Shown one piece after another: positions 15,916 through 25,212 of a stretch of 42,093 nt of DNA. Position numbers and translations under genes: made by a program. This DNA is from an uncultured bacterium (GTDB lineage Bacteria; Nitrospirota; Thermodesulfovibrionia; Thermodesulfovibrionales; Thermodesulfovibrionaceae). Below the pieces are notes generated by a model. The model was not told the DNA's origin. It did no database searches and saw only the letters and a list, made by a program, of their open reading frames with translations. The stretch lies in the NCBI GenBank assembly GCA_937998865.1, contig CALLBR010000018.1:1-42093 (forward strand). Reading direction: 5' to 3'. How positions within the stretch are numbered: the first letter of the stretch is position 1; the number at the start of each line of letters is the position of its first letter.

Positions 15916-16845
15916 ATGATTGAGAATGTCAAGAATCAAAAAATACTGAATATTATTAATCATCTAAAAACTTGCCTTCAAGGTAAAGAAAAGGCTATAA
16001 TCCTATCTTTAATTGCCATATTCTCTAAAGGACACTTATTAATTGAAGATTTACCAGGGCTTGGGAAAACATCTCTTGCTATAGGTTTATCAAAAGCTCT
16101 CAATCTTACTTTTGGAAGAATTCAATGTACAAACGATTTGCTTCCTTCAGACATAACTGGATTGAATGTTTTTAATAAGAATACCGGAGAGTTTGAATTT
16201 AAGCCAGGTCCAATTTTTAATAATATAGTTTTAGTAGATGAGATAAATAGAGCAACCCCAAAAACTCAATCTTCCCTTCTGGAGGCAATGGCTGAAGAAC
16301 AGGTAACGATTGATGGTGTCACTCATAAATTACCTAAACCTTTCTTTGTCATTGCCACTCAAAATCCTATTGAATTCTACGGTACATTTCCTTTACCAGA
16401 AGGTCAATTAGACAGGTTTATGTTGAAAATAAATATTGGATATCCTACCCAAAAAGCTGAAAGTGAAATACTCATGAGAGGGAGTTCAAGGGAGGATTTA
16501 TATAAACTTAAACCAATCATGGATAAAGAGGAAATCTTGATGATACAGAGCCAAATAAGGAATATTTACATATCGGAAAAAATAATTAATTGGATTATTA
16601 GTTTTATAGATGCCACAAGAAAAGATCCAAAAATTATTTTGGGCCTTTCCACAAGAGCTGGTTTAGCTATTTCCTATACAGCAAAGACCAATGCTTTTTT
16701 CAAGGGAAGAGACTATGTTATTCCAGAAGATGTAAAAGAGATTCTACCTTTTGTAACTCCTCATAGGATAATATTAAAAAATGATGCATTATCAAAAGAA
16801 GAGGTGATATTATCAATTATCGAAAAAATTCCAGTGCCTCCGTAA
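15916..16845 (+). CDS. MoxR-family AAA ATPase
   Basis: A 309-residue MoxR-type AAA+ ATPase, a cytoplasmic chaperone-like enzyme thought to assemble or activate partner proteins encoded beside it. Walker A is PGLGKT (47-52), Walker B is VLVDEIN (105-111), then TPKTQSSLLEAMAEEQVT, sensor 1 ATQNPIE and the arginine-finger region FPLPEGQLDRFM. The gene order moxR - DUF58 - transglutaminase is the classic set. The start codon sits directly on a strong palindrome and has no normally placed Shine-Dalgarno, and no other ATG follows soon. Translation initiation here is therefore unusual. Confidence 0.92.
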   Translation: MIENVKNQKILNIINHLKTCLQGKEKAIILSLIAIFSKGHLLIEDLPGLGKTSLAIGLSKALNLTFGRIQCTNDLLPSDITGLNVFNKNTGEFEFKPGPIFNNIVLVDEINRATPKTQSSLLEAMAEEQVTIDGVTHKLPKPFFVIATQNPIEFYGTFPLPEGQLDRFMLKINIGYPTQKAESEILMRGSSREDLYKLKPIMDKEEILMIQSQIRNIYISEKIINWIISFIDATRKDPKIILGLSTRAGLAISYTAKTNAFFKGRDYVIPEDVKEILPFVTPHRIILKNDALSKEEVILSIIEKIPVPP

Positions 16846-16883
16846 AGATAACCTCAGCTGGTTGGATATTTATCACTATTACT

Positions 16884-17690
16884 TTGATAATTGGTTTTTC
16901 CGCTGTTAATACGGGGAATAATTTACTTTTCATAGTTTTATCATTTTTATTGAGCTTAATGGCTGTTAGTGGTTTAATTTCAATTTATAATCTTTTAAAT
17001 ATAAAGCTTAAAATTGTGAGCTATGATGATATTTTTGCAAATTTTCCCGCAAAGATTAATTTTGAAATTGAAAAAAAATTTTTTCTTCCTTCTTTGTTGA
17101 TCAGAATAGAACTGTTCAATAGTATTATTTTAATTCCCTACTTAGATGATAGGAAAATATTTAGTTTAACTGTCAATTTCTCTCATCGGGGCAAAATATC
17201 TATTGATAAAGTCAATGTTTCCTCTTATTTTCCCTTTTATTTTTTTAAAAGAATTCTAACTTTACCCCTTTATCAAGAAATCATAGTCTTCCCAAAGCCC
17301 ATCAGATGTGATCTCTCTTTTTATTTTTCAGAAGGACAAAGAATTACAGATTCAAAAATAGCTATGGGAAAAGCTTATGAAGGAGATATATCAGGTATAA
17401 AAAACTATAATCCCACAGAGCCCCTAAAATATATTCATTGGAAAGCTTCTGCTAAAAGTCATGATTTAATGAGTAAAGATTTTTCTCCCTTTAAAAGAAA
17501 TCCTGTTATGGTAAAATTATCAGATTTTTCAGGAAATTTGGAGGAGAAACTCGGCAAAGTAACTTTCACTATCATGGAGCTTCATAAAAGAGGAATACCC
17601 GTAGGACTTTCTTTGGAAAATGAGACTTTTAAACCAGACACTGGAAAAACTCATTTAAGGAGAATGCTTAATGCGTTGGCTCTCTACTGA
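16884..17690 (+). CDS. DUF58-domain membrane protein (MoxR partner)
   Basis: Membrane-anchored protein with a C-terminal DUF58 domain (GDISGIKNYNPTEPLKYIHW, then KASAKSHDLMSKDF), the usual partner of MoxR. The first canonical start in frame is the TTG at 16884, giving 268 residues. However, the same frame is open further upstream and reads VKITSAGWIFITITLIIGFS, which matches the family's normal N-terminal helix. The true start probably lies inside the end of moxR, possibly the ATT at 16809 or ATC at 16812 behind GAGGTG (16801-16806), since no ATG, GTG or TTG is available there. The downstream gene overlaps it by 20 bases. Confidence 0.82.
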   Translation: MIIGFSAVNTGNNLLFIVLSFLLSLMAVSGLISIYNLLNIKLKIVSYDDIFANFPAKINFEIEKKFFLPSLLIRIELFNSIILIPYLDDRKIFSLTVNFSHRGKISIDKVNVSSYFPFYFFKRILTLPLYQEIIVFPKPIRCDLSFYFSEGQRITDSKIAMGKAYEGDISGIKNYNPTEPLKYIHWKASAKSHDLMSKDFSPFKRNPVMVKLSDFSGNLEEKLGKVTFTIMELHKRGIPVGLSLENETFKPDTGKTHLRRMLNALALY

Positions 17691-19560
17691 TTCTCTAAAA
17701 GTTGATCATCTTCTTTTTTTTACCAGTTTCTTGATTTTAATAATTACTTTCCTTGGAATTGTGAGTAACATATCAATCATTTTTATGGTGATTTTTTTAG
17801 CTCTTATATTTCTGGCTTTTTTAGTCCACTTTAGGGGCATGAAACTTAATAAGTGGATTATAAATCTTTTATCAATAATCTTTGTTATACTACCCTTTGT
17901 GAATTTTTCTCTGGAAGATATAGTTATTCCCTCTGTTGAAGCCCTTGCCTTAATAAGTGCAGTAAGATTTCTAAGTCAAAAAACACCTCGAGAGTACTTT
18001 CAAATATACCTGTTAGCTTTATTACTTTTTAGCGCATCCACCTTGTTTAGTTTTTCTTGGACTTTTCTTTTACGTTTTTTTTTAGTTTTTGCCCTCTCTT
18101 TATTTTCAGTATTTTTAATAACTTATTTAAAAGATACTTCCCAGCAATATGTGGATAAGTTTTTTCTGAAGAGTGTTTTTAAATATATGTTATTAATCAT
18201 TGCTTTTTGTATTCCCATGAGTGTAATTTTCTTTCTTTTTTTACCAAGAACTCCCTATCCTCTCTTTAGTTTCGGTTTTACAGGTTCAAAGACAGGCTTT
18301 TCTTCATTAGTGAATTTAGGAGATGTTTCATCAATACAAGAAGATAGGTCTGTTGTTATGAGGGTCTATATAGAAAGTATACCTCAAGAAGCATTGTATT
18401 GGAGAATTATATCCTTTGATAACTTTAATGGTAAAAATTGGACAAGAAAAGAAAAAATAAGCTTTCCTGAATATTTAACTATATCCGGGAAAAGAAAGAC
18501 ATACTCTGTCCTTCTAGAACCTTCTTATGAAAATTATTTACCCCTCTTGGACTTTCCTTCCAAAATTTATCTGCAAAATGTTACTCTAGAGTATCCAGCA
18601 GTTTACAAAACAGCTACTCCTATTTCACAACCCTTAAAATACATGGCTGACTCATACATTGAATATGAATATTATGAGAGTGCTGTCAGCGAAAATTATC
18701 TTCAGCTACCTCCTAATATTTCAGATAAAACTAAAAAGCTTGTGGCAGAAGTAACTTCAAAAGCAAAAGACGATGAGGAAATTATAAACTCTATCATGGA
18801 GTTTTTAAAAAATTACGAATACTCCCTTAAAGAATTACCTAGAGGCAATAATCCCATAGAGGACTTTATTTTTAATACAAAAAGAGGTAATTGTGAATAT
18901 TTTGCCAGTACTATGGCTTTAATGTTAAGGATTAAGGGTATTCCTGCCAGGGTAGTGGGAGGCTTTAAAGGAGGTAGCTATAATCCTTTAGGCGGCTATT
19001 ATGTGATCCGAGCTTCCGATGCCCATTTATGGGTAGAAGCTTGGCTTAATGGCTTTTGGAAAAGATATGATCCATCCTCTGGTAGAATTGTAAGGTATAA
19101 AGAATCTTTTGTCTTCAATTTTTTAGATTATTTTTGGAACAAATTCATAATAGCCTATGATTTCAAAACTCAGCTTCATTTAATTAGTAATTTAAAATCA
19201 CCCCCAATACCTTTCAAAAGGAAAATTCTTTTCTATGTCTTACTTTGTTTTATTGGGATAATTTCCACTATTACTTTTGTGATTTATCAAAAAAATAGAA
19301 CTCCTTTAAAAAAATTTTTAAAACTTATGGAAAAAGCTGGATATAAAAGACAACAAAATAAGGGATTAATGGAATTTGTATCTGAGATTTCTGATGAAAA
19401 CTTAAAAAACCTTGCTATGAATTTTATCGAAATATACATGAAAATTTATTTCAAAGATAAGGATTTTGATAAAATCCATATAGAAAAATTAAACTTCCTA
19501 TTGAGGGAATTAAATGCACATATTAAAAGTAGAAGAAGTAAAAATAAAGGAGATAATTGA
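17671..19560 (+). CDS. TgpA-like membrane transglutaminase (DUF3488/DUF4129)
   Basis: A 629-residue membrane protein. It has about six N-terminal helices (residues 10-190, DUF3488), an extracytoplasmic transglutaminase-like domain with a complete Cys-His-Asp triad (RGNCEYFAST Cys408, SDAHLWVEAW His452, KRYDPSSG Asp467), one more helix near 530-550, and a short DUF4129-like cytoplasmic tail. TgpA-type proteins act on periplasmic substrates and can be essential, but the substrate is unknown. It overlaps the DUF58 gene by 20 bases and the next gene by 47, so it is in one operon with the MoxR system. Confidence 0.92.
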   Translation: MRWLSTDSLKVDHLLFFTSFLILIITFLGIVSNISIIFMVIFLALIFLAFLVHFRGMKLNKWIINLLSIIFVILPFVNFSLEDIVIPSVEALALISAVRFLSQKTPREYFQIYLLALLLFSASTLFSFSWTFLLRFFLVFALSLFSVFLITYLKDTSQQYVDKFFLKSVFKYMLLIIAFCIPMSVIFFLFLPRTPYPLFSFGFTGSKTGFSSLVNLGDVSSIQEDRSVVMRVYIESIPQEALYWRIISFDNFNGKNWTRKEKISFPEYLTISGKRKTYSVLLEPSYENYLPLLDFPSKIYLQNVTLEYPAVYKTATPISQPLKYMADSYIEYEYYESAVSENYLQLPPNISDKTKKLVAEVTSKAKDDEEIINSIMEFLKNYEYSLKELPRGNNPIEDFIFNTKRGNCEYFASTMALMLRIKGIPARVVGGFKGGSYNPLGGYYVIRASDAHLWVEAWLNGFWKRYDPSSGRIVRYKESFVFNFLDYFWNKFIIAYDFKTQLHLISNLKSPPIPFKRKILFYVLLCFIGIISTITFVIYQKNRTPLKKFLKLMEKAGYKRQQNKGLMEFVSEISDENLKNLAMNFIEIYMKIYFKDKDFDKIHIEKLNFLLRELNAHIKSRRSKNKGDN

Positions 19561-20116
19561 ATTTTTACAAGGTGATGGAATAATCATTTATCCTACAGAA
19601 ACTCTTTACGGAATAGGAGTTAAATTTGATAATAAAAAACTTCTTAAAAAAATATTCGAACTTAAAAAACGCCCCTTAGAAAAGGTTTTTCCCCTTATAG
19701 TTAACCTAAAAAATATAAATATGGTAGTAAGTTATTTACCTCCATTAGCTGAAAGCTTAATAAAGCAGTATTGGCCTGGACCATTAACACTACTTCTGCC
19801 AGCAAAACTTGATTTACCTGCAGAGATAGTTTTAAATAACAAAGTAGCTGTTAGAATGCCTGGAGAATCCTTTGCTTTAGATTTGATTCAAGCATCACCT
19901 TTTCCCATCACTGCTACCTCTGCTAATATATCAGGAATGCCACCTGCTAAGGATGTGGCAAAAGTAATAGAATATTTTCAACATTCAAAGGACAACATAT
20001 TGCTAATAAACGGAGGAAAACTTAAGGGTGTACCATCAACAATTTTAGATGTAACCACTAAACCTCCTAAAATACTAAGGCAGGGTGTTTTAGAGGTTAA
20101 TTTATCTTTTGATTGA
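19514..20116 (+). CDS. tsaC: Sua5/YrdC-family threonylcarbamoyl-AMP synthase
   Basis: A 200-residue YrdC/TsaC-type protein that makes threonylcarbamoyl-AMP from threonine, bicarbonate and ATP for the tRNA t6A modification. Landmarks are the nucleotide-binding start IIIYPTETLYGIG, the KRPLEKVFPL loop with Lys and Arg, YWPGPLTLLLPA, VAVRMPGE and the TATSANISGMPPAKD stretch. It lacks the extra C-terminal Sua5 domain. The start at 19514 lies 47 bases inside the transglutaminase gene, with GAGG just upstream. The gene's 3' end overlaps the convergent rel gene by 15 bases. Confidence 0.9.
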   Translation: MHILKVEEVKIKEIIEFLQGDGIIIYPTETLYGIGVKFDNKKLLKKIFELKKRPLEKVFPLIVNLKNINMVVSYLPPLAESLIKQYWPGPLTLLLPAKLDLPAEIVLNNKVAVRMPGESFALDLIQASPFPITATSANISGMPPAKDVAKVIEYFQHSKDNILLINGGKLKGVPSTILDVTTKPPKILRQGVLEVNLSFD

Positions 20117-22210
20117 AAGTACTTCTGAGACTTGAGATATTTTATTTATAATATCTGACAGATGTTGTCTATCTTTTACTTCTATGGTTAAATCAATTAT
20201 TGCTCTTTTGTCTGAGGTGGAATTAGCTTTGAGGGCCGTAATATTTACATGGGCAGCTGATAATAATCCGGTAAGATTTGCCAATATTCCAGGCTTGTCA
20301 ATACACTCTATACTAATTCTTGTTTGAGCTTTCGAAGTCTCATCAGCAGTCCAAAAAACCTCTATTAGCCTGTCTTTTTGTAAATTTTTTATATTTTCAC
20401 AATCTTTTCTATGGACTGTTATTCCCTTACCTCTAGTTATAAAACCAATAATGTCATCACCTGGTACTGGTGTACAACATTTAGCAATGTGATATAAGAC
20501 TTCATCTACACCTTTGAGAGAGATAAATTGCTTATTATCTCTTCTGCTTATAGTTTTTTTTGTTAGAATACTCTCCTGTTTTTCACTCTCAGGAATGAGT
20601 CTGTTAATAACTTGATGAACAGAAATTTTACCATGTCCTAATAGGAAGTAAAGATCTTCTAAAGATTGAACGCTAAATATTTGAATTATGCTTTCTATTT
20701 TTTCAGATTTTAAAAGGGATAAGGAAAAGCCTTGCTTTTTGATTTCCGCTTCTAGAAGCTGTTTACCAATGTTTATAGCTTGTTGTCTTTCTTCAAGTCT
20801 GAGAAAATGTTTTATCCTATTCCTTGCTCTTTGAGTTATAACAAATTGTAGCCAATCTTTTCGAGGTTTTTGGTGAGGACTTGTAATTATTTCAACAACA
20901 TCTCCACTTTGGAGTTGATAATTAAGTGGCACTATTCTGCCGTTTACTTTTGCTCCTGAACAATGAGCTCCCACTTCAGAATGAATTGAATAGGCAAAAT
21001 CCACTGGAGTTGATCCTACAGGGAGTTCTTTAACATCCCCCTTAGGTGTGAAAACATAGATTGTATCAGGAATAACTTCTGCTTTTACAGCGTCTAATAA
21101 CTCTTTCGGATCAGATATTTCTTTTATTAAATCTCTTAACCAAGAGACAATTTTGGTTTCTTTCTCATCAAGCTCTTTTTTCTCTTTGTATCTCCAATGA
21201 GCTGCAATTCCTTCTTCAGCAATTATGTCCATTTCTTCTGTTCTTATTTGAAATTCTACTCTTTCTCCTTTTGGTCCTATAACAGTTGTATGGAGAGATT
21301 GATAGTAGTTCGATTTTGGTAAACTTATAAAATCTTTGAATCTCCCTGGTATAAGAGTCCACAAAGAATGAATTATTCCAAGAATATCATAACAATGGGG
21401 AATAGTATCTGTTATAATTCTTATGCCAATTACATCATAAACTTGTTCAAAAGGAATTTTCTGTTTTATCATCTTCTGATAAATTCCATAATAGTGTTTA
21501 ACTCTTCCAAAAGCCCTGAAGGGAATATTCATCTCTTTAATTTTCTCAGATAAAATTTCAATTACATGGTTAATGTAGCTACTCTGTTCTTCTTTTCTCT
21601 TAGCAACTTTCTTTTCAAGTTCTATGTAGGCTTCAGGATGGAGCACTTTAAATGAAAGGTCTTCAAATTCATTTCTCATCCATCCAATACCAAGTCTATT
21701 AGCAAGAGGTGCATATATTTCTAAAGTTTCCAGAGCTATTCTTTTTTGCTTTTCAGGAGATAAAAACTCAATAGTTCTCATATTATGAAGTCTGTCTGCA
21801 AATTTTATAAGTATTACTCTAATATCCTTGGACATGGCTAAAAACATTTTTCTGAAGCTTTCAGCCTTTGCTTCTTCCACAGAGGAAAAGCTAATTTTAC
21901 TCAATTTAGTTACAGCATCTACAAGAAAGGCTACCTCGGGAGAAAACATTTCACTAATATCATCAAGAGTCATTTCTGCATCCTCTACAGTGTCATGGAG
22001 TAGACCAGCAGCAATGGCGGCGGAATCTAATTTCATATCTGCTAAAATATTAGCCACAGCTAAGGGATGGTAGATGAAAGGAATTCCTTCTTTTCTTATT
22101 TGATCGCAATGAGCTTCTCTTGAGAAAATATAGGCTCTTTTTATAAGTTCAATATTTGCTTTTGGCCTATATTTTAGAACTTTATCTATAAGTTCTTCTA
22201 TAGTTAGCAT
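20102..22210 (-). CDS. rel: bifunctional (p)ppGpp synthetase/hydrolase
   Basis: Rel/SpoT-type stringent-response enzyme of 702 residues. An intact HD hydrolase domain (YHPLAVA His48, LLHDTVED His72-Asp73) is followed by the synthetase domain (GRVKHYYGIYQKM, then GRFKDFISLPKSNYYQSLH), the TGS domain (IYVFTPKGDVKELPVGSTPV), a zinc-finger-like region (HIAKCCTPVPGD) and a C-terminal ACT domain (ISIECIDKPGILANL). The RFKD motif (290-293), as opposed to ExDD of monofunctional RelA, and the complete HD site indicate both activities. AAGGAGA precedes the start. It is divergent from murA with only 35 bases between start codons, so their promoters must overlap. Confidence 0.95.
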   Translation of the reverse strand: MLTIEELIDKVLKYRPKANIELIKRAYIFSREAHCDQIRKEGIPFIYHPLAVANILADMKLDSAAIAAGLLHDTVEDAEMTLDDISEMFSPEVAFLVDAVTKLSKISFSSVEEAKAESFRKMFLAMSKDIRVILIKFADRLHNMRTIEFLSPEKQKRIALETLEIYAPLANRLGIGWMRNEFEDLSFKVLHPEAYIELEKKVAKRKEEQSSYINHVIEILSEKIKEMNIPFRAFGRVKHYYGIYQKMIKQKIPFEQVYDVIGIRIITDTIPHCYDILGIIHSLWTLIPGRFKDFISLPKSNYYQSLHTTVIGPKGERVEFQIRTEEMDIIAEEGIAAHWRYKEKKELDEKETKIVSWLRDLIKEISDPKELLDAVKAEVIPDTIYVFTPKGDVKELPVGSTPVDFAYSIHSEVGAHCSGAKVNGRIVPLNYQLQSGDVVEIITSPHQKPRKDWLQFVITQRARNRIKHFLRLEERQQAINIGKQLLEAEIKKQGFSLSLLKSEKIESIIQIFSVQSLEDLYFLLGHGKISVHQVINRLIPESEKQESILTKKTISRRDNKQFISLKGVDEVLYHIAKCCTPVPGDDIIGFITRGKGITVHRKDCENIKNLQKDRLIEVFWTADETSKAQTRISIECIDKPGILANLTGLLSAAHVNITALKANSTSDKRAIIDLTIEVKDRQHLSDIINKISQVSEVLSIKR

Positions 22211-22245
22211 GTTTAAATATCTCCTTTTTTTAGTTTAATATATTT

Positions 22246-23502
22246 ATGATGGAGAAGCTACTTATTTTTGGAGGAACATCCTTAAAGGGTGAAGTAACAA
22301 TAAGTGGTGCAAAGAATGCAGTATTGCCTATCATGGCAGCAACCATTCTTTCATCAGGTGTTCATAATTTAAAAAGAGTACCTCGACTAAGAGATGTATT
22401 CACAATGGTAGAACTCTTGAAAAGAATGGGGGCAGAAATTGATTTTAATGGAAATTATTGTTCTATAGATACAAAAAGAATCTCTAAATTTGAAGCACCC
22501 TACGATCTTGTAAAAACTATGAGAGCTTCAATATTGGTGTTAGGGCCCTTATTAGCGCGATTTGGCAAGGCTAAAGTATCATTACCTGGTGGATGTGCCA
22601 TTGGTGCAAGACCTGTTAATTTACACATAATGGGTCTTGAAAAAATGGGTGCAAGTATAGTGCTTGAGGAAGGTTATGTAGTAGCCAAGGCAAATAAATT
22701 AAAAGGTTCTACAATCTATTTCGATATTCCAACAGTCACTGGAACAGAGAATATCATGATGGCAGCAACTTTAGCTAAAGGTATAACTATCATTGAAAAT
22801 GCGGCTAAAGAACCAGAAGTTATTGATTTGGCTAATTATTTAATATCCATGGGAGCAAAAATAAGAGGTGCTGGAACAAGTGTTATAGAAATTGAAGGAG
22901 TAAATTCACTTATTCCGCCAAATTTCTACGAAGTGATACCTGATAGAATTGAGGCAGGAACATTCATGGCAATTGCTGGAGCTACAGGTGGAGATATATT
23001 AATTAAAAATATCAAAGCAGAACTTTTAGATGCTGTAATATTAAAAATGAAAGATGCTGGAGTTAGCATAAGAGAGACAAAAGATGGTTTAAGAGTAACA
23101 GGTCCAAAAAGACCAGTATCTGTTGATATAAAAACAATGCCTTACCCTGGCTTCCCTACTGATATGCAAGCCCAATTCATGGCAATGATGGCAATTGCCA
23201 ATGGTACTTCTGTGATAAAAGAGACAATATTTGAAAATAGATTTATGCATGTAGCAGAGTTGAGAAGGTTGGGGGCTGATATATCTGTAGAAGGCAATAC
23301 AGCTACAGTGAGAGGGGTAAAAAAATTAAAAGGAGCTCCTGTGATGGCAACAGATTTAAGAGCTTCAGCATCCCTTGTTATTGCAGGATTGATTGCTGAA
23401 GGAAAGACTATCATAGACAGAATTTATCATCTTGACAGAGGATATGAAGAACTTGATAGAAAATTAATCTCCTTAGGTGCTAAAATAGAGAGGATAAAAT
23501 AA
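22246..23502 (+). CDS. murA: UDP-N-acetylglucosamine 1-carboxyvinyltransferase
   Basis: First committed enzyme of peptidoglycan synthesis, which adds enolpyruvate from PEP to UDP-GlcNAc; cytoplasmic. It has 418 residues, the standard length. GAKNAVLP supplies Lys23 and Asn24, and the fosfomycin-target cysteine is Cys117 in [15 protein letters not shown]. The [19 protein letters not shown] segment and the C-terminal [11 protein letters not shown] are typical. The start is preceded by AT-rich sequence (TTTAATATATTT) without a Shine-Dalgarno, so it may be leaderless; ATG 22246 and 22249 are adjacent alternatives. Confidence 0.95.
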   Translation: MMEKLLIFGGTSLKGEVTISGAKNAVLPIMAATILSSGVHNLKRVPRLRDVFTMVELLKRMGAEIDFNGNYCSIDTKRISKFEAPYDLVKTMRASILVLGPLLARFGKAKVSLPGGCAIGARPVNLHIMGLEKMGASIVLEEGYVVAKANKLKGSTIYFDIPTVTGTENIMMAATLAKGITIIENAAKEPEVIDLANYLISMGAKIRGAGTSVIEIEGVNSLIPPNFYEVIPDRIEAGTFMAIAGATGGDILIKNIKAELLDAVILKMKDAGVSIRETKDGLRVTGPKRPVSVDIKTMPYPGFPTDMQAQFMAMMAIANGTSVIKETIFENRFMHVAELRRLGADISVEGNTATVRGVKKLKGAPVMATDLRASASLVIAGLIAEGKTIIDRIYHLDRGYEELDRKLISLGAKIERIK

Positions 23503-23517
23503 GTGAAGGAGGAGTTG

Positions 23518-24261
23518 ATGAAAAAAATAATAATTCTAATAATGAGCACAATTTTTGTTTTTGGTTGTAATATTGTATCAAATCCTTGTAATAAAATTAA
23601 TGAAGAGACTCTAAAAGATGAATTTAAAAAGGCTTTCCATATAGATTTCGAAAAAGTTTTAGAAAAAAATGAAGTTAAAGGAACAAATTTATGCCAGATA
23701 GTCATTGAAAAAGGAGGTAATTTGGGAGTATTTTATGCAGCTCCAGATAATAAGACATTTTTTATTGGTGGAGATATTTATAGAGAGGGAAAATTTCTTA
23801 CCAGATTAACTCTTGACAGGATTCAGGAGAAAAAATTTGAAGCCTATAAAGAGGAAATTGAAAAAGTGGTAGCCTTTTCCTTTAAACCTGAGGGAGCAAG
23901 TAAGTACATTTACATGATAACTGATCCAGATTGTCCTTTTTGTGAGAAAGCTAAGTCTTCCGTTAGAGAATGGGCTAATTCAAGAAAGATTGAAGTAAAA
24001 GTAATACTTTTCCCCTTACAGCAAATACATCCCCAAGCAATGGAAAAGACAATAAGGGGTATTTGTTCTGGCATGACCTATGAGGATTATTTGAATTCAA
24101 AATGGGAAGGTAAATCTTGTGACAGAGGTTTGGAAAAAATTAATAAAACCGTAGAATTAATGAGAAAAATATCAGTGGATGGAACTCCCACTTTTATTTC
24201 TTACAATGGAAAGAGGATGGTCGGTTTTTCTGAGGAAGGTCTGAATAGAATTATTGAATAG
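23518..24261 (+). CDS. DsbC-like thiol:disulfide lipoprotein
   Basis: A thioredoxin-fold protein of 247 residues resembling DsbC/DsbG, extracytoplasmic disulfide isomerases. The active site is DCPFC (Cys139, Cys142) and GTPTF holds the cis-proline (Pro224). An extra Cys pair (GIC, KSC) also matches DsbC proteins. The N-terminus is a signal peptide ending VFGC, a plausible though imperfect lipobox with Cys17. The ATG at 23518, 5 bases after AAGGAGG, is preferred over the GTG at 23503. It follows murA by 15 bases and its end overlaps the convergent lysR gene by 11. Confidence 0.85.
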   Translation: MKKIIILIMSTIFVFGCNIVSNPCNKINEETLKDEFKKAFHIDFEKVLEKNEVKGTNLCQIVIEKGGNLGVFYAAPDNKTFFIGGDIYREGKFLTRLTLDRIQEKKFEAYKEEIEKVVAFSFKPEGASKYIYMITDPDCPFCEKAKSSVREWANSRKIEVKVILFPLQQIHPQAMEKTIRGICSGMTYEDYLNSKWEGKSCDRGLEKINKTVELMRKISVDGTPTFISYNGKRMVGFSEEGLNRIIE

Positions 24262-25141
24262 TGGCTTTATTCATCAGAAAATTTAATAATAAATTATAAA
24301 TGTAAGGTAAACTTCTTTTACTGTGCGTTACAATATAGAATAATCTCTTTATCTTATGATCTATGATTCTAATTGCCTTAAGTTTTCCGCATTCAATTTC
24401 ATCCTTTATGGCATGGATTGAGAGTATCGATATTCCCAAGCCATTTTTTATTGCTTGCTTAACTCCGTCAGTACTTCCTAAAGTACAGACTATTTTCAAT
24501 TTTGAAGGTTCTATTCCTATTCCTTTTAAAAATTTTTCAGTCTCTTTTCTTGTGCCTGAACCAACCTCTCTCATAATGAAAGGATAATTCATTAATTCTT
24601 CAGCCTTAATCGTGTTTTTTTTTATGAAATTTGGAGATGCTATAATAAGCTCGTCCCACATAAAGGGAATATACTTCATAAGGGGACTGTTCAATTTAGT
24701 GCCCACTAATCCCATTAGAACTTCATTTGCCATGATTCTTTTTATTACCTCTCCTGAATCAAAGATATCAATTTGAATATTTATATCAGGATAAGATTCT
24801 TTAAACTCAGCAATCAAAGGAGGTAATAAGTATGTGCCAGGGATACTGCTTGTAGCAAGAGTTATATTACCTGAAGGCAATTCCTGTGCTTTTTTTATGG
24901 AGTCTTTAAGATTTTCAAATTTATTGATTAACTCAAGGGCTTCATTATAGAGTATATCTGCTTCTTTAGTGGGAATAATTTTTTTCCCAATTCTATCGAA
25001 AAGATTGCACTTTAATTCTTCCTCCAGAGTTTTTATATGTTCACTAATAGTAGGTTGTGTTAAAAAAATTTCTTTTGCAGCTTTTGAAAAACTCTTATTC
25101 TTGTATACAGAAACAAAAACTTTTAATTGATGTAAATCCAT
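24251..25141 (-). CDS. LysR-family regulator of the aryl-acid module
   Basis: LysR-type transcriptional regulator of 296 residues: an N-terminal winged HTH (FSKAAKEIFLTQPTISEHIK, about 18-37) and a periplasmic-binding-like effector domain. The sequence style (MDLHQLKVFVSVYKNKSFSK, and FDRIGKKIIPTKEADILY) resembles the group annotated as selenium-metabolism-associated or CysB-like LysR regulators. Divergent placement against iorB, with a shared promoter region, suggests it controls the iorB-paaK operon and itself. The effector is unknown; an aryl acid or amino acid is my inference. Confidence 0.88.
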   Translation of the reverse strand: MDLHQLKVFVSVYKNKSFSKAAKEIFLTQPTISEHIKTLEEELKCNLFDRIGKKIIPTKEADILYNEALELINKFENLKDSIKKAQELPSGNITLATSSIPGTYLLPPLIAEFKESYPDINIQIDIFDSGEVIKRIMANEVLMGLVGTKLNSPLMKYIPFMWDELIIASPNFIKKNTIKAEELMNYPFIMREVGSGTRKETEKFLKGIGIEPSKLKIVCTLGSTDGVKQAIKNGLGISILSIHAIKDEIECGKLKAIRIIDHKIKRLFYIVTHSKRSLPYIYNLLLNFLMNKATIQ

Positions 25142-25152
25142 AATTGAGATTG

Positions 25153-25212
25153 ATTTTAACAGATTCGATTAAATATTGCAAATTACGTTTTCACTGTGGT
25201 AAAATTCTCCTC
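25153..25212. promoter_or_regulatory. back-to-back lysR and iorB promoters sharing one -35
   Basis: TTGCAA at 25176-25181 is its own reverse complement. Rightward, an 18-base spacer leads to TGGTAAAAT (TAAAAT at 25200-25205), which ends 7 bases before the iorB ATG. Leftward, a 17-base spacer leads to TGTTAAAAT (TAAAAT at 25158-25153), 11 bases before the lysR ATG. Both -10 boxes have the extended TG. RNA polymerase could use the same hexamer in only one direction at a time. Confidence 0.6.

Noticed and set aside
25144-25212. Longer iorB start at TTG 25144
   Set aside because: The added 23 residues are basic and unlike the family, and the stretch contains the promoter that places transcription at the ATG at 25213.
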